DNA of 64,000 bases from Cylicocyclus nassatus (GCA_958299035.1 CATQJL010000316.1:46373585-46437584); one strand, 5' to 3'. Counted from the first letter of the stretch, positions 36,201-43,439 are shown. Notes: a model not told the origin generated them from the letters alone. Made by a program: numbers and translations.

Positions 36201-36560
36201 CAAAAGCATGGTGGTGAAGAAGACAGGATCAAAGGTCTTGAACAATTCGACAACAATCAGATGTTTTTCTTGGGCTGGGCTACGGTAACGCTATGCGATA
36301 TACGAGTAAGAAAATGAGGCAACGATCACGCTTGAGATCTGGTGCGAGCATTCAACGATTTCGACACTGAAACTCGAAATTTTCATGGATGTGCATTCCC
36401 CAAATAGATACCGGTAAGCGAAGCCGTTAGCATCACTACGCGGATTTATATACCTTTCAGCGTCAACCAAGTGTTGGCTAATCAGCCTGAATTTGCAGCT
36501 GCCTTCAACTGTGATGTAGGCAGTGCCATGAACCCCACCGAGCGTTGCCCTCTTTGGTAG
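4983..36560 (+). CDS. M13 family zinc metallopeptidase (neprilysin-like), 17 exons, 5' partial
   Basis: This is a neprilysin/ECE-type membrane or secreted zinc endopeptidase that would cleave peptides outside the cell. The joined exons give about 630 residues in one frame, against roughly 700-770 for the family; the N-terminal cytoplasmic/TM part and the CDDFY-like segment are missing. Recognisable blocks in order are FYKKCMD (exon 1), [13 protein letters not shown] and IRHILQ (exon 2), [13 protein letters not shown] (exon 6), NPADV (exon 10), ILQTPFF (exon 11), [18 protein letters not shown] (exon 12, the two zinc His and catalytic Glu), AQCLVDQYG (exon 13), [10 protein letters not shown] (exon 14, third zinc ligand Glu), DVHSP..YR (exon 16) and the terminal CPLW (exon 17). 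Exon phases agree throughout. Oddities: the family NAYY/NAFY substrate motif reads DTVQY, the exon 15 acceptor lacks AG, and introns 2 and 11 are swollen by transposons. Family assignment is near certain; the exact gene is not known. It could be an expressed divergent member or a decaying copy. Confidence 0.93.
5162..5323 (+). CDS. M13 exon 2
   Basis: Begins [20 protein letters not shown] and ends DTKIRHILQ, matching the family blocks FGGWP...W and RHILQ. The 51-bp intron before it ends GCTTTAG. The donor GTTTGC opens a 19.9 kb intron. In phase with exons 1 and 3. Confidence 0.9.
5324..6744. other. First part of M13 intron 2
   Basis: No protein domain recognised. The longest open frame (5556-5882, 108 codons) resembles nothing I know and is treated as chance. 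Confidence 0.5.
6745..7527. mobile_element. Mariner-like MITE
   Basis: The left end TTAGGTTGTCCGGAAAATAA, continuing into TGTCGCA, matches the reverse complement of the right end (TTAGGATGTCCGAAAAATAA), with TATA just outside on the left. No transposase frame seen. Confidence 0.75.
7528..7977. other. Intron sequence, short repeats only
   Basis: Only a local duplication of GACTTACGGTATGCAACA near 7930-7990 was noticed, leading into the foldback that follows. Confidence 0.5.
7978..8704. mobile_element. Foldback element with 277-bp arms
   Basis: The left arm 7978-8255 and right arm 8429-8704 are near-perfect inverted copies around a 170-bp loop. Each outer end contains the small palindrome GTCCGGGTAAGTTACCCGGAC or a one-base variant. 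No coding potential; the duplication was not identified. Confidence 0.88.
8705..9299. other. Intron sequence, nothing recognised
   Basis: No domain, RNA gene or clear repeat boundary was seen in this stretch. Confidence 0.45.
9304..9542. mobile_element. Possible TTAA-flanked MITE
   Basis: Flanked by TTAA (9300-9303 and 9543-9546), with weakly matching ends GGCCTAAGGCA and, read inward from the right, GGCTTAAGGCA. A TTAA duplication would suggest piggyBac, but the TIRs are short and the context could be chance. Confidence 0.4.
9755..10360 (-). pseudogene. RTE-like non-LTR retrotransposon fragment, RT C-terminus
   Basis: Read on the minus strand, broken frames give [17 protein letters not shown], then [20 protein letters not shown] followed by TWTMT, then [11 protein letters not shown], and after a frameshift [13 protein letters not shown]. 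This is the typical order VESYVYLG..., ...VLPALLYGCETW..., ...VGRPR.RW.D downstream of the catalytic core of RTE-like retrotransposons. Frameshifts and the missing EN and core RT make it a dead 5'-truncated copy, inserted antisense to the host gene in intron 2. It could belong to a related non-LTR clade. Confidence 0.8.
10361..10678. other. AT-rich intron tract
   Basis: Multiple GAACATTCAAT/TGAATGTT motifs occur between 10370 and 10480; otherwise nothing recognised. Confidence 0.45.
10687..11373. mobile_element. hAT non-autonomous element, 8-bp TSD GTTACCAT
   Basis: TIRs CAGGGCTCGGCAC at both ends, flanked by identical GTTACCAT at 10679-10686 and 11374-11381. CAGGG ends and an 8-bp duplication define hAT. 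The interior has a short palindrome around GTGCCAGCTGGGTGCCGGC and an AAGTTTTT-rich part resembling the larger elements at 18828 and 34280. No transposase. Confidence 0.92.
11382..11610. other. Intron sequence, nothing recognised
   Basis: No domain or repeat boundary seen. Confidence 0.4.
11611..12198. mobile_element. Foldback MITE, CTCAG.TAATC family, copy 1
   Basis: Starts CTCAGATAATCGCCGGGGGC and ends with the inverted GCCCCCGGCGATTTCTGAG, flanked by TA. The interior repeats motifs such as GCAAGCGCTCGG several times and has two strong hairpins near 11911-11939 and 11990-12020. Confidence 0.8.
12225..12514. mobile_element. Foldback MITE, CTCAGACAATC family, copy 2
   Basis: Ends CTCAGACAATCGCTGGGGGC and the inverse, flanked by TA; the TIR runs about 37 bp through GGCACCGGAAAA. 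It lies 26 bp after copy 1. Confidence 0.88.
12645..13351. mobile_element. Array MITE E1, mariner-like palindrome
   Basis: TIR TTAGGTGGGTGCAAAAGTTC at both ends, TA outside. Nearly the whole 707 bp folds on itself. TIRs of this form are like those of Hsmar1-type mariners (established knowledge). Confidence 0.92.
13356..14324. mobile_element. Array MITE E2
   Basis: TIR TTAGGTTGGTCCGAAAGTTT; 969-bp palindrome. The interior holds blocks shared with E5 and E8/E12 (CTCAGCTAGAA.GGGAAGGT...ACAAAACCC). Confidence 0.92.
14333..15351. mobile_element. Array MITE E3
   Basis: TIR TTAGGTCATTCCGAAAGTAA, 1019 bp. The interior belongs to the E3/E4/E11/E13 subfamily (TTTCATTCTCTTTCTAATG). Confidence 0.92.
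15366..16380. mobile_element. Array MITE E4
   Basis: TIR TTAGGTCGTTTCAAGAGTAA left and an equivalent right end; 1015 bp; the closest relative in the array is E3. Confidence 0.92.
16395..16899. mobile_element. Array MITE E5
   Basis: TIR TTAGGTGGGTCCAAAAGTTC, 505 bp, the shortest member. The arms include sequence also found in E2 and E8, with different outer TIRs. Confidence 0.92.
16908..17645. mobile_element. Array MITE E6
   Basis: TIR TTAGGTTGAACCGAAAGTTC, 738 bp. A perfect inner hairpin around 17225-17335 carries the ATGCCGAAAAATC / GATTTTTCGGCAT arms. Confidence 0.92.
17650..18324. mobile_element. Array MITE E7, right end deleted
   Basis: Left TIR as E6. The right arm stops at TTGTGCAAAA and runs straight into CCTATTATATATA, so about 60 bp including the right TIR are missing. 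Confidence 0.88.
18338..20422. mobile_element. Array MITE E8, split by a hAT element
   Basis: TIR TTAGGTGGGTGCAAAAGTTC at both ends. Without the hAT insert and one TSD it is 836 bp, almost the same length as E12, its closest copy. Confidence 0.92.
18828..20068. mobile_element. hAT element inside E8, 8-bp TSD TTTCGGGT
   Basis: Ends CAGGGCCGGCACGAGGT and, inverted, CAGGGCCCGGCACGAGGT; TTTCGGGT is duplicated at 18820-18827 and 20069-20076. The empty site is seen in E12 near 23476-23490. It carries an inner palindrome AATTAGGTCGGCAAATGCCG and repeated CACATAAGTTTTT. No transposase frame. Confidence 0.95.
20455..21190. mobile_element. Array MITE E9
   Basis: TIR TTAGGTTGAACCGAAAGTTC, 736 bp; preceded by a (TA)n tract of about 30 bases. 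Confidence 0.92.
21221..21957. mobile_element. Array MITE E10
   Basis: TIR TTAGGTTGGTCCGAAAGTTC, 737 bp. The interior is close to E9 although the outer TIR matches E2. Confidence 0.92.
21970..22991. mobile_element. Array MITE E11
   Basis: Left end CTAGGTCATTCCGAAAGTAA (first base changed), right end reading inward TTAGGTCGTCCCGAAAGTA; 1022 bp, E3 subfamily. Confidence 0.92.
22996..23832. mobile_element. Array MITE E12
   Basis: TIR TTAGGTGGGTGCAAAAGTTC, 837 bp; the uninterrupted sister of E8. Confidence 0.92.
23854..24238. mobile_element. hAT element in a (TA)n linker, CAGTGGCGTAC ends
   Basis: CAGTGGCGTACCCAGG at the left and CGGTACGCCACTG at the right are hAT-type ends. ATATATAT flanks both sides, but in a TA repeat the duplication cannot be proved. 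Long G and C runs lie just inside the ends, and two hairpins with GTGGCGTTAGCCAC and CGTGGCGTTAACCACG lie in the interior. Confidence 0.85.
24262..24611. mobile_element. Array MITE E13, cut by the assembly gap
   Basis: Left TIR TTAGGTCGTTCCAAAAGTAA; only the first 350 bp are present. The expected remainder (about 660 bp) does not appear after the gap. Confidence 0.85.
24612..25111. other. Assembly gap, exactly 500 N
   Basis: A round-number gap, probably of unknown true size. It falls at the end of the MITE array. Confidence 0.99.
25273..25374 (+). CDS. M13 exon 3
   Basis: Encodes [20 protein letters not shown] and on to FLISQ, corresponding to the family LDQPGLGLP..YYL region that follows RHILQ. 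The acceptor TCTCACAG lies about 160 bp after the assembly gap. The donor is CAG/GTGATT; the reading frame stops at once without splicing. Confidence 0.85.
25429..25605 (+). CDS. M13 exon 4
   Basis: Encodes [20 protein letters not shown] then [20 protein letters not shown] and ends [12 protein letters not shown], the family segment with the D..V..FE..LA helix and the L.P preceding IxW. The acceptor TTTAAG is non-consensus but in phase and gives a 54-bp intron. Confidence 0.85.
25667..25767 (+). CDS. M13 exon 5
   Basis: Encodes [20 protein letters not shown] then [13 protein letters not shown], matching INW..F of the family. Acceptor ATTACAG, donor AAAAG/GTAGCT; ends in phase 2. Confidence 0.88.
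25832..25946 (+). CDS. M13 exon 6
   Basis: Completes the split Ser codon and continues [20 protein letters not shown], the family T.P..I.NY..WR block. Acceptor AATTTAG, donor CAG/GTAAAC. Confidence 0.88.
26048..26173 (+). CDS. M13 exon 7
   Basis: Contains [20 protein letters not shown] followed by YVKKELHE, the family W..C........A...LYV block. Acceptor AATTTAG, donor GAG/GTTTGA. Confidence 0.88.
26220..26318 (+). CDS. M13 exon 8
   Basis: Encodes [20 protein letters not shown] then [13 protein letters not shown], corresponding to the family V..I...F...I....W.D..T block. The acceptor AATTAAG is weak; donor GTAAGT. Confidence 0.85.
26366..26458 (+). CDS. M13 exon 9
   Basis: Encodes [20 protein letters not shown] followed by [11 protein letters not shown], matching A..K.......GYP......LD.YY of the family. 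Acceptor TCTACAG, donor GTAAGT. Confidence 0.88.
26514..26679 (+). CDS. M13 exon 10 with altered substrate motif
   Basis: Runs [20 protein letters not shown] to [17 protein letters not shown]. The PADV and N.I/L anchors of the family are present, but the substrate-backbone motif N-A-Y/F-Y between them reads DTVQY, one residue longer. Acceptor TTTTTTAG, donor GC/GTAAGC, phase 1. Confidence 0.85.
26754..26805 (+). CDS. M13 exon 11
   Basis: A 52-bp exon reading [17 protein letters not shown], the family IPAGILQPPFF block. Acceptor TTCCAG, donor AG/GTTGGT opening an 8.9 kb intron. The phase-2 end joins exon 12 as PR-ALNYGG. Confidence 0.85.
26806..26931. other. Start of M13 intron 11
   Basis: Short unique-looking stretch before the first transposon. 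Confidence 0.5.
26932..29974. mobile_element. Mariner-like MITE split by a hAT element
   Basis: Ends TTAGGTTGTAAC... and ...TTGTTACAACCTAA, with TA outside. Without the insert it is about 911 bp and collinear with the intact copy at 59603-60518. Confidence 0.9.
26944..29067. mobile_element. hAT element, 2.1 kb, TSD GTTGTAAC/G
   Basis: Ends CAGGGTTAAGCGTG and, inverted, CAGGGTCAAGAGTG. Flanks GTTGTAAC and GTTGTAAG differ at one base. The empty site is in the copy at 59603. The interior has an inverted pair (about 28440-28580 against 28790-28945) and several C-runs. Open frames inside (for example 28236-28694) do not resemble a hAT transposase. Confidence 0.88.
30093..30393. mobile_element. 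Perfect palindromic MITE, CTCAGACAATC family copy 3
   Basis: Two 147-nt arms are exact reverse complements around a 7-nt spacer (CCGTCGC). The ends CTCAGACAATCACAGGCTC share CTCAGACAATC with the elements at 11611 and 12225. GC-rich against an AT-rich background; flanked by AT on both sides. Confidence 0.93.
30394..33306. other. Intron 11 tract with a diverged dispersed repeat
   Basis: No gene recognised. About 31270-31830 is similar in order and sequence to about 55380-55945 (for example TACGAAGCTATCTTGCTAA and TTTACGAAAATCGTGGTCT), so a diverged copy of that foldback element's interior lies here. Confidence 0.6.
33307..34229. mobile_element. Mariner-like MITE
   Basis: TIR TTAGGTTGTTGCATAAGTTC at both ends, flanked by TA; 923 bp, palindromic outer arms, no transposase. 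Confidence 0.9.
34280..35512. mobile_element. hAT element, TSD GCTGGCAG, same family as 18828
   Basis: GCTGGCAG is duplicated at 34272-34279 and 35513-35520. The left end CGGGACCCAGCAAGAGG is a mutated match of the inverted right end CAGACCCCGGCACGAGG. The interior is collinear with 18828-20068 (ATTGGAG.GCGCTTTC, CACATAAGTTTT). It carries a nested MITE. Confidence 0.9.
34991..35207. mobile_element. 217-bp palindromic MITE nested in a hAT element
   Basis: Ends CCCTAATTTCACGCGTACAA and its reverse complement, TA on both sides. The related hAT at 18828 lacks it at the corresponding point (near 19725). Confidence 0.88.
35703..35770 (+). CDS. M13 exon 12 (HEMTH zinc site)
   Basis: Reads [20 protein letters not shown] then NKG, the M13 signature VIGHE.TH.FD. 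The two His bind zinc and the Glu is the catalytic base in this family. Acceptor CTTTTAG, donor AAAG/GTAATC. Confidence 0.96.
35856..35965 (+). CDS. M13 exon 13
   Basis: Encodes [20 protein letters not shown] followed by [17 protein letters not shown], matching G..YD..G....WW.......F..R..CLV.QY of the family. Acceptor ATCATAG, donor GTGAGC. Confidence 0.95.
36015..36131 (+). CDS. M13 exon 14 (third zinc ligand)
   Basis: Encodes [20 protein letters not shown] then [19 protein letters not shown]. The Glu of ENIADNGG is the family's third zinc ligand and the following Asp orients the first His. Acceptor AATTAAG, donor GGG/GTAACT. A GGTAAG inside the exon (around 36072) is read through, because the frame continues into the motif. 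Confidence 0.95.
36183..36284 (+). CDS. M13 exon 15, acceptor lacks AG
   Basis: Encodes [20 protein letters not shown] followed by [14 protein letters not shown], matching AY..........LPGL..F...Q.FF..WA of the family. The bases just before it read TTTGTTTGG, with no AG, and the frame meets TGA 15 bases upstream of the inferred boundary. The donor is GTAACG. Confidence 0.88.
36337..36413 (+). CDS. M13 exon 16
   Basis: Encodes [20 protein letters not shown] then SPNRYR, equivalent to the family WC.........L..D.HSP...R, whose His and Arg act in transition-state stabilisation and C-terminal substrate binding. Acceptor CTTGAG, donor CG/GTAAGC. Confidence 0.92.
36461..36560 (+). CDS. M13 exon 17, C-terminus and stop
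   Basis: Encodes [20 protein letters not shown] then [12 protein letters not shown] and TAG. This is the standard M13 ending VN..L.N.PEF..AF.C..G..MNP...C.VW. Acceptor CCTTTCAG. Confidence 0.96.
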
Positions 36561-37056
36561 ACGTGAAATAACATCAAATGGATCCTTGTTTTACGTTTAA
36601 TAGCAGTTTTTTGCTGTTTCATAAAGGCAAAATTACAAGATCAACATTAATAGCCGAATTATAGGCGTTTTTCAACACTTCAAGGATGCAAAAGGACAGA
36701 ATTGTTAGTGACTATAGATTGCTACCGTGTAGTCACATCAATGCTGTAATCTTCTTAGCTGTAGTCTCCTCTGTTGACATTCGTTTTTTACAAAGTTATA
36801 AATCATTACTTGCATTTTTCTATGTAAAACAGCTGATTAGCCGAATCACAAACATGCACGTTTTCTTACCGAAATCAGAGAGATGCCATAAAAGAGCAAA
36901 AATGCTTGTTATTGTGTTGCTGCCGCATTAAATTTATTGCAGTAAAAGTTGAAAGTTTACAGCTCAACTACATTCTTGCAAAGCATAACACAATTTGAAA
37001 AAAGTGAGAATCTTTCCTTGCCGTTTACTCCTTTGCCGCTGCACAAGACTTCTGTC
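36561..37056. other. 3' flank of the M13 gene
   Basis: Probably contains the 3' UTR; no confident poly(A) signal was chosen (ATTAAA near 36928 is a candidate). No other gene seen. Confidence 0.4.
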
Positions 37057-37156
37057 ATACAATGTACCAGTAAGACATACAGAAAGTAGGGCCTACAATG
37101 TACCAGTATGACATACAGAAAGTAGGGCCAGTGCGCCCTACTTTCTGTATGTCTTA
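37057..37156. repeat. Two direct repeats plus one inverted copy
   Basis: TACAATGTACCAGTAAGACA and on to AGTAGGGCC is duplicated in tandem (about 38-bp unit), then the part GCCCTACTTTCTGTATGTCT follows inverted and abuts the next MITE. Confidence 0.85.
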
Positions 37157-37265
37157 GGCTGCGTTCATACTGATTACGAAATCCGGCAACAGTTCCAGCA
37201 CAATGCTCGAACTGAGCGTTGTTCTGGGACTGTTCCCGGATTTCGTAAACAGTATGAATGCAGCC
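37157..37265. mobile_element. 109-bp Harbinger-like MITE, second copy
   Basis: Same length and ends (GGCTGCGTTCATACTGA) as the copy at 3092; TTA duplicated at 37154-37156 and 37266-37268. Confidence 0.9.
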
Positions 37266-37269
37266 TTAC

Positions 37270-37566
37270 TCATTCCGGCATAAATGACATTAAAGCTCAC
37301 CGCACTATGCCGGCTATCACGAATGATTTGTAAACAACTACTCATTCTCAGAGCTTTTCCTGTGAGATCGGTATTTTCGCGTGAATGAAACTTCTCCCAG
37401 AAGAATGAATGCAAATTGAATTTGTTTTTGGACCTTTTATGGCTTGATACTCGCCATATGGATAATAGTCACCTTGGGCTACATCTCCGAGCAAAAATCT
37501 TATCATATGATCAGGTGAAATGTTGGCAAATTGAACATTTACGCAACTGATGGTTCTTGGCACCAT
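37270..37566 (-). other. Possible unrecognised coding segment
   Basis: The minus strand has a protein-like frame, MIRFLLGDVAQGDYYPYGEY then QAIKGPKTNSICIHS, and a second frame NTDLTGKALRMSSCLQIIRD after a possible CTCACAG acceptor. I do not recognise a family, and it may be chance. Confidence 0.25.
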
Positions 37567-38090
37567 TTTCGTAAAGTAATTAACTTTAATCTAATTTTAG
37601 GGGCTTGAGTCTGTGGCTTCCGCATTAGCTTATCAAACACATGCATGACTTCGCAAAAAGTGGTGGTAAAGGCCTAATTTTGCTGGCCAGAAGTTAAGAG
37701 GATCCGTTTGAAGCGCACTTTTCGAGGGATCCACTCTGCGGATCCGCTTGTGTTTTTGCATACTGGACATTCACGCTGTTAGCATGCACTAAGCAAAATT
37801 TGGGCGCAGGACGTTGGTTGTCTATGAATTTCGTAGCAGACGGACACATTCACACAAAAATACGTAAACAACCCTTAATCCGTTATTATGTGGTCTTGAT
37901 ACTACAAGAAATACATGTAGAAATTATCTAACGCATAAACTCATACACATACACGCATACGTAAACTTACCACCTGTTAAGGACCCACGGGTAGCTAATA
38001 GGTAGGTTGGATTAGATGCAATATTAGGGATTAGTTGTGCCGCCTATATCTCTACTTGATCAGTTTTGAGATCGGTATGTTGAAGGCAGT

Positions 38091-38482
38091 GTCCAGGCAT
38101 TTCTGAGCGCATGTGTTTTTCGCCTGAAAACTGATGACTGCGTTTTAATCAATGCATAGCCCAAAACGCAGCGCAAATAATTCATTCAGAGCTGAGAAAT
38201 CCATCCCCAAACCCTTGCAGCCTGTGCCGCGACCGTAACCCGAAAACGACTTCGATCACAACAACACTACATTCTCGCTTGGACCCATCCTAAGTCACTC
38301 GAGAATTACGGTCCGGCGTAGGCGAGGAGTGTTTGGGGAACGGATTTCTCAGCTTGAATGAGTCACCTGCGCTGTCGTCTGGGCAGTGCCAGCTAGAACC
38401 CCCTTATCGTTTTCGGGCAAAAGACTCATGGACCCAAGTTTGCCTGATTTACACTTACCAGTTACCAGCTTACACTGCCTTT
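38091..38482. mobile_element. Palindromic MITE, GAAGGCAG..GTCCAGGCA family, copy 1
   Basis: Ends TGAAGGCAGTGTCCAGGCA and the inverted ACACTGCCTTT; the arms share GGGCAGTGCC and GAGTCACCTG.GCTG with the copies at 40501, 41481 and 57153. Confidence 0.7.
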
Positions 38483-39354
<872 letters not shown>

Positions 39355-40101
39355 GCAAGTGGTACCCAGGCAATCGACTGCTGCCGCAGCCAGTCGCTGA
39401 ATCAGCTTCGAAGCAGCTGAATATGGTAAGTAATTACGCTCATCGTCTAAAATCGAGAGGTTTCCTCGCATCTCGTCGCGCTGAGGTGCGATATCAGCCT
39501 CAGGGATATTGTGATCAATGTCTATATCTTTCTATATCATCCTCGATATAAATGAAAAGCTTACGAAAGTGAGTAAATGAGATCAACAGGAAAAGTGGGA
39601 AGAAATATTAGGGTTGGTTCCTTTCAGTTTTGGATTATTTTTTACTTTAACGTTTGGGTTTCAAATTGTTTTTTTTGGAATGTATTCTCATTTTCTCAAA
39701 ACACATGAAGAAGTGATGAATTTTTCTTTAAGCACGAACCTGAGGCTCTTCTTGAGAACTGTATAGACTAGAATAAGACTTTTTTTGGTAATCTATGCTG
39801 TTCACTTTTATATCAACATATGTGGCATATTTTCACCTTTCATTATTGACCTACTCAATCTATCTGAACTGCTTTAATTAACTCGTTGAACGCTAATTGG
39901 TTATAGAATACAAATTTTGAAAGACTTTTATGTTGTCTCCATAACATCTTCCTAGAACTGTTCAGCTCCTTCTCCGACGTTAAAAGCGAGAAGAAAAGAA
40001 ATTTCGTGATTATTCTCCTCTAAAAAGCTCTTCTCTGCATACTTGTTTATTCGCATGTTTCCCGAGATTATAAACTTATTTGCTTTTCAAAAGTTTACAT
40101 A

Positions 40102-41004
40102 TTAGGGTAAACGACAAAAGATGGGACAGCTATTTTTATTACATGGGATTTTTTGTTTCCGATCAACAACAAGTATGCTGCAGCTTGAACATCCCTTACA
40201 TAAGCGAACTTCGCCATTATTCTGTCAACGCGTTAACGTTCCTCTCCCACAACTCTGCGCGTGGCGTCGTGAAGAACTCGAACAGGGTTTCTGAACACTC
40301 TCATTCTTGCACTGCTACACCGTAAAGTCATGAAGCAGTTAACATCGCGATTTTTTGGCGCAATAAGCGCCAAAAAATCATGTTTTAAACTATATTTCGG
40401 CAACCGCATATGTATGAATATAGCGTAAAGAGCTTTATCAGATGGTAGCCAGATAACTGGATAGGTGACTAACATTGCATCCAGCAAGTATAAAAACTAT
40501 TGAAGGCAGGGTCCAGGCAGATCTGGACCCATGGCGATTTTACGTGGAAAGTAACTTTGGGGCCCTAACTAAGGCACTGCCCAAGCGGCAACGTAAGTGA
40601 CTCACTAACGGCCAGCTATACGTCTCCAAACTGGACCCCAGGATCGTATTCGCATGATTCTGGCAGTTTTGGGCGAGACCAACGCGTTGCGCCATGAATC
40701 CATGCGAAATACGATCCTGGGATCCAGTTTTGAGGGAATAACTCAGCCGTTAGAGCACTACCTGAGCTGTCGGTTGGGCAATGCCTTAATAAGGGTCCCA
40801 AAAATACTGGCCGCGCGAGATCCCCATGTGTTCAGACTTGACTGGACGCTTCCTTTAAGTATGCTGATGACCTTATATGTGTGTAGTTTGAAATAGAACA
40901 ATATATTCTAATATCTATCGAAACTGGAAAGTTGAATCAATTTTCTTTCTTGAGAAATTGTCGACTTATTCTCCAGATGTCCCATTTTCTACTGTTCATT
41001 CTAA
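40102..41004. mobile_element. Mariner-like MITE carrying a nested MITE
   Basis: TIR TTAGGGTAAACGACAAAAGA and, inverted from the right, TTAGAATGAACAGTAGAAAA, both leading into TGGGACA; TA flanks. The copy at 40501 sits inside. Confidence 0.75.
40501..40855. mobile_element. Palindromic MITE, GAAGGCAG family, copy 2
   Basis: Left TGAAGGCAGGGTCCAGGCAG, right end CTGGACGCTTCCTTT; the centre has TCGTATT..GCATG..TGGC-type palindromes shared with copies 3 and 4. Confidence 0.8.
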
Positions 41005-41480
41005 TATATAAGCGATATCACGCTATCCCCGAGGCTGACATCGCACCTCAGCGCAAGAGGTGCGAGGATCTCTGCAAGGGTTTCAAACGACGAGAGTAGT
41101 TACTGTACCATCTGCAGCGCCTTTGCCGACAGCCCCGGCGGCTGGCTTTGTTATCAGTCGGCTGCCCGAGTACCACTTGCTATGCACCCCATCCAAATAG
41201 GCTACAAAAATTATGAATCATTTTTTGTCATAAGATATCCATCATTCTAGCTGAAAAAAATCATGAAGAAGTAGACTGAGAGTTTTGAAATGGCCAGTCA
41301 CTACATACAGACGTGGGTCCCAGAAATATCTCTTCATGCACTGTTCCAAATTGCATTCACTGAGCAGGAGAGATACTCTTATGTAAGCATACGTTTTCAA
41401 AGAGTTGCTAATGGTATTAATAGAAAAGCTACAAAAGACACATTTGAGCCTAACAAAAGAAATCAAAAGAGCAAAGAAGT

Positions 41481-41855
41481 TGAAGGTAGCGTCCAAACCT
41501 GGACATATGGGGATCTCACCTGGATAGTGATTATGGGCCTAACTAAGCCATTGCCCAACTGGCAGCTCAGGTAGTGCTCTAATGGCAAGATATTGCCCTC
41601 GAAACTGGACCCCGGGATCGTATTTCGCATGGATTCATGGCGCAATTCATGGGGTCCTCACGCGAAATTGATGGATTGCGCCATGAATCCATGCGAATAC
41701 GATTCTGGGGTACGATTCTGGGGTCCAGTTTGAAGGCGTATATCTCAGCCGTTAGTAAGTCACCTGCACTCCTTTTAGGCAGTGCCTTAACCAGGGCCCA
41801 AAATTAATTTCTACGTAAAATCCCCATGGTCCAGGTTTGCCTGGACGCTGCCTTT
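41481..41855. mobile_element. Palindromic MITE, GAAGGCAG family, copy 3
   Basis: Ends TGAAGGTAGCGTCCAAACC and GGTTTGCCTGGACGCTGCCT. A 10-base direct repeat GAGCAAAGAA lies at 41469-41478 and 41856-41865, a length that would fit a Mutator-like element. It has an internal tandem repeat of TACGATTCTGGGG. Confidence 0.8.
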
Positions 41856-41865
41856 GAGCAAAGAA

Positions 41866-43349
41866 TCGAGGTTTAGACATAATCGGTTACCGCCATTTTA
41901 CAAAATTGCCTATTTAATCTTCTCATGCGAGCTGGATATCTCGCTTTGCTATGCTAGAAAAAAAAATAGACCACTCAACTTTGGTAAACATGTCCTATGA
42001 AAAAGGGATCTAACATGGACCACCTCAATTCTGCAGTTTAGTTTTGCAGGATCTTCAGTAATCTTTGTACAGCTAGCTATTCATTAGTATTAATAGTGAT
42101 CACTCATAGCTACATGATAGAATAAGGCATATTAAAATCGATCATCCACTCAGAAAATCTCCAGTTGGGATTTGTCGACTTCCTGAGCAGATGTAAAGTT
42201 GATCTCTCGGGAAATTGTGCGGCATTTCATATGCGTTTGAGAAGCTAATCACACGCTCCTCCGGAATTACAGTATTTTCTTCCTTTGGTCTTTTATTCCC
42301 CGCTCATCAACTCTGTGCTAATGCAACTGGTTTTGTGCTGAAGTGGAAGGGAACAGCGGAAAACGCGGTTCTTATGTCATCTTAAATGAAGAACACAGCT
42401 GTAAAATTCTGGAGTCTATTGGAAAATCAACTTATTTGTTTGGATAAATCTTGTCTTTATTCCACCTGATTGCTTGTTATTTCAAGATTGCTATAGCCAC
42501 TTTGGATGCATCGTCCCTAGCCTACCTTGCCATTAGGAATGATCAAATTATTCCCAAGACTCGATTTTTGAATGGCTAAGAAGCAAACATGTTTCCAGGG
42601 AGCTTTGTTTGGTTACCACAGTTCTCAACACTCAGAAACTATGAAGCATAAGCTTTGAAAATTCTTGCCTTCTATGATGTTTTCCATCAGAAATACTTGA
42701 TGCTCTAGCCGAAATTTGTCGGTCTTCTGAGCGGATGTGAAATTAATTTCGCGGGAAATTGTGCGGCATTTCAGTATGATTTTTAGAGCGTGAGCTGAAT
42801 GCTGAAATGAGGGAAACACTCAAGAAGGTGTGTATCATGCACACGTTTTCTATCGGCCATATCTTTAGTGCTTTGCCAAAGACTCGACCGCTATCCGTAT
42901 CATGCACGTTCATCCAATTCCTGTTGAGACCTCAGGGAATGTTGCGCACAACAGCAGGCCGCGCAAATTAAACTAACAGTTTATACCCATAAAGGATACT
43001 GTCGGCCTCTTCGTTCATTAAGTCTCCTTCGTCTCTTTGGGCCGACATCGCAAAGGATAATGAATGCGCTTCCAACAAATGCTATAAAATACACATCTAA
43101 TGTGCACCTGGATCAAATAGTACAACTCGAGCTTTAATGACAGGAAAAGAGAATAAAGCCCGTCAATGCACACTTTTGAAAATCGTTCGAGAAGGACTTG
43201 GCGCGTCAAAACAAGGAGAAGTGCTTGCTGAATGCAGCACTGGCACTGACATGAGCGTTTTACTCAAGATTTAGTTCCGTAATTATAACTAATTCAATCA
43301 TTCTGCGGGATGATCCAGCTCTAGCTACACTTCTTCCCCCTTTTTCTAG
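41866..43349. other. Intergenic with one direct repeat pair
   Basis: A stretch with GGGAAATTGTGCGGCATTTC occurs near 42210 and again near 42750 within about 60 bp of similarity each. No gene recognised. Confidence 0.5.
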
Positions 43350-43439
43350 CACAACATTGAAGAATTGCCTCTGCTCGGAGTGGCCACTGGAGTTGTTACG
43401 GATGAATATTGCGTGAAACCTGCCTGCATAGGACAACGG
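43350..43439 (+). CDS. Possible N-terminal exon of a second M13-like gene
   Basis: Between TTTTTCTAG and a possible donor GTATTG lies a 30-codon open segment ending DEYCVKPACIGQR. M13 proteins have a similar C.T..C block just before the CDDFY segment. No following CDDFY exon was found, so this may be coincidence or a remnant of a tandem paralogue. Confidence 0.28.

Larger units (their letters stand above)
39355..41180. mobile_element. Foldback element with a nested MITE
   Basis: The left arm (39355 to about 39520) and right arm (about 41010-41180) are imperfect inverted copies: GCAAGTGGTACCCAGGC outside, GAGGTGCGATATCAGCCTCA inside. A mariner-like MITE (40102-41004) fills the loop. Confidence 0.75.

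Noticed and set aside
39604..40080. TTAGGGTTGGTTCCTTTCAG as a mariner MITE left end
   Set aside because: No matching inverted right end was found downstream.
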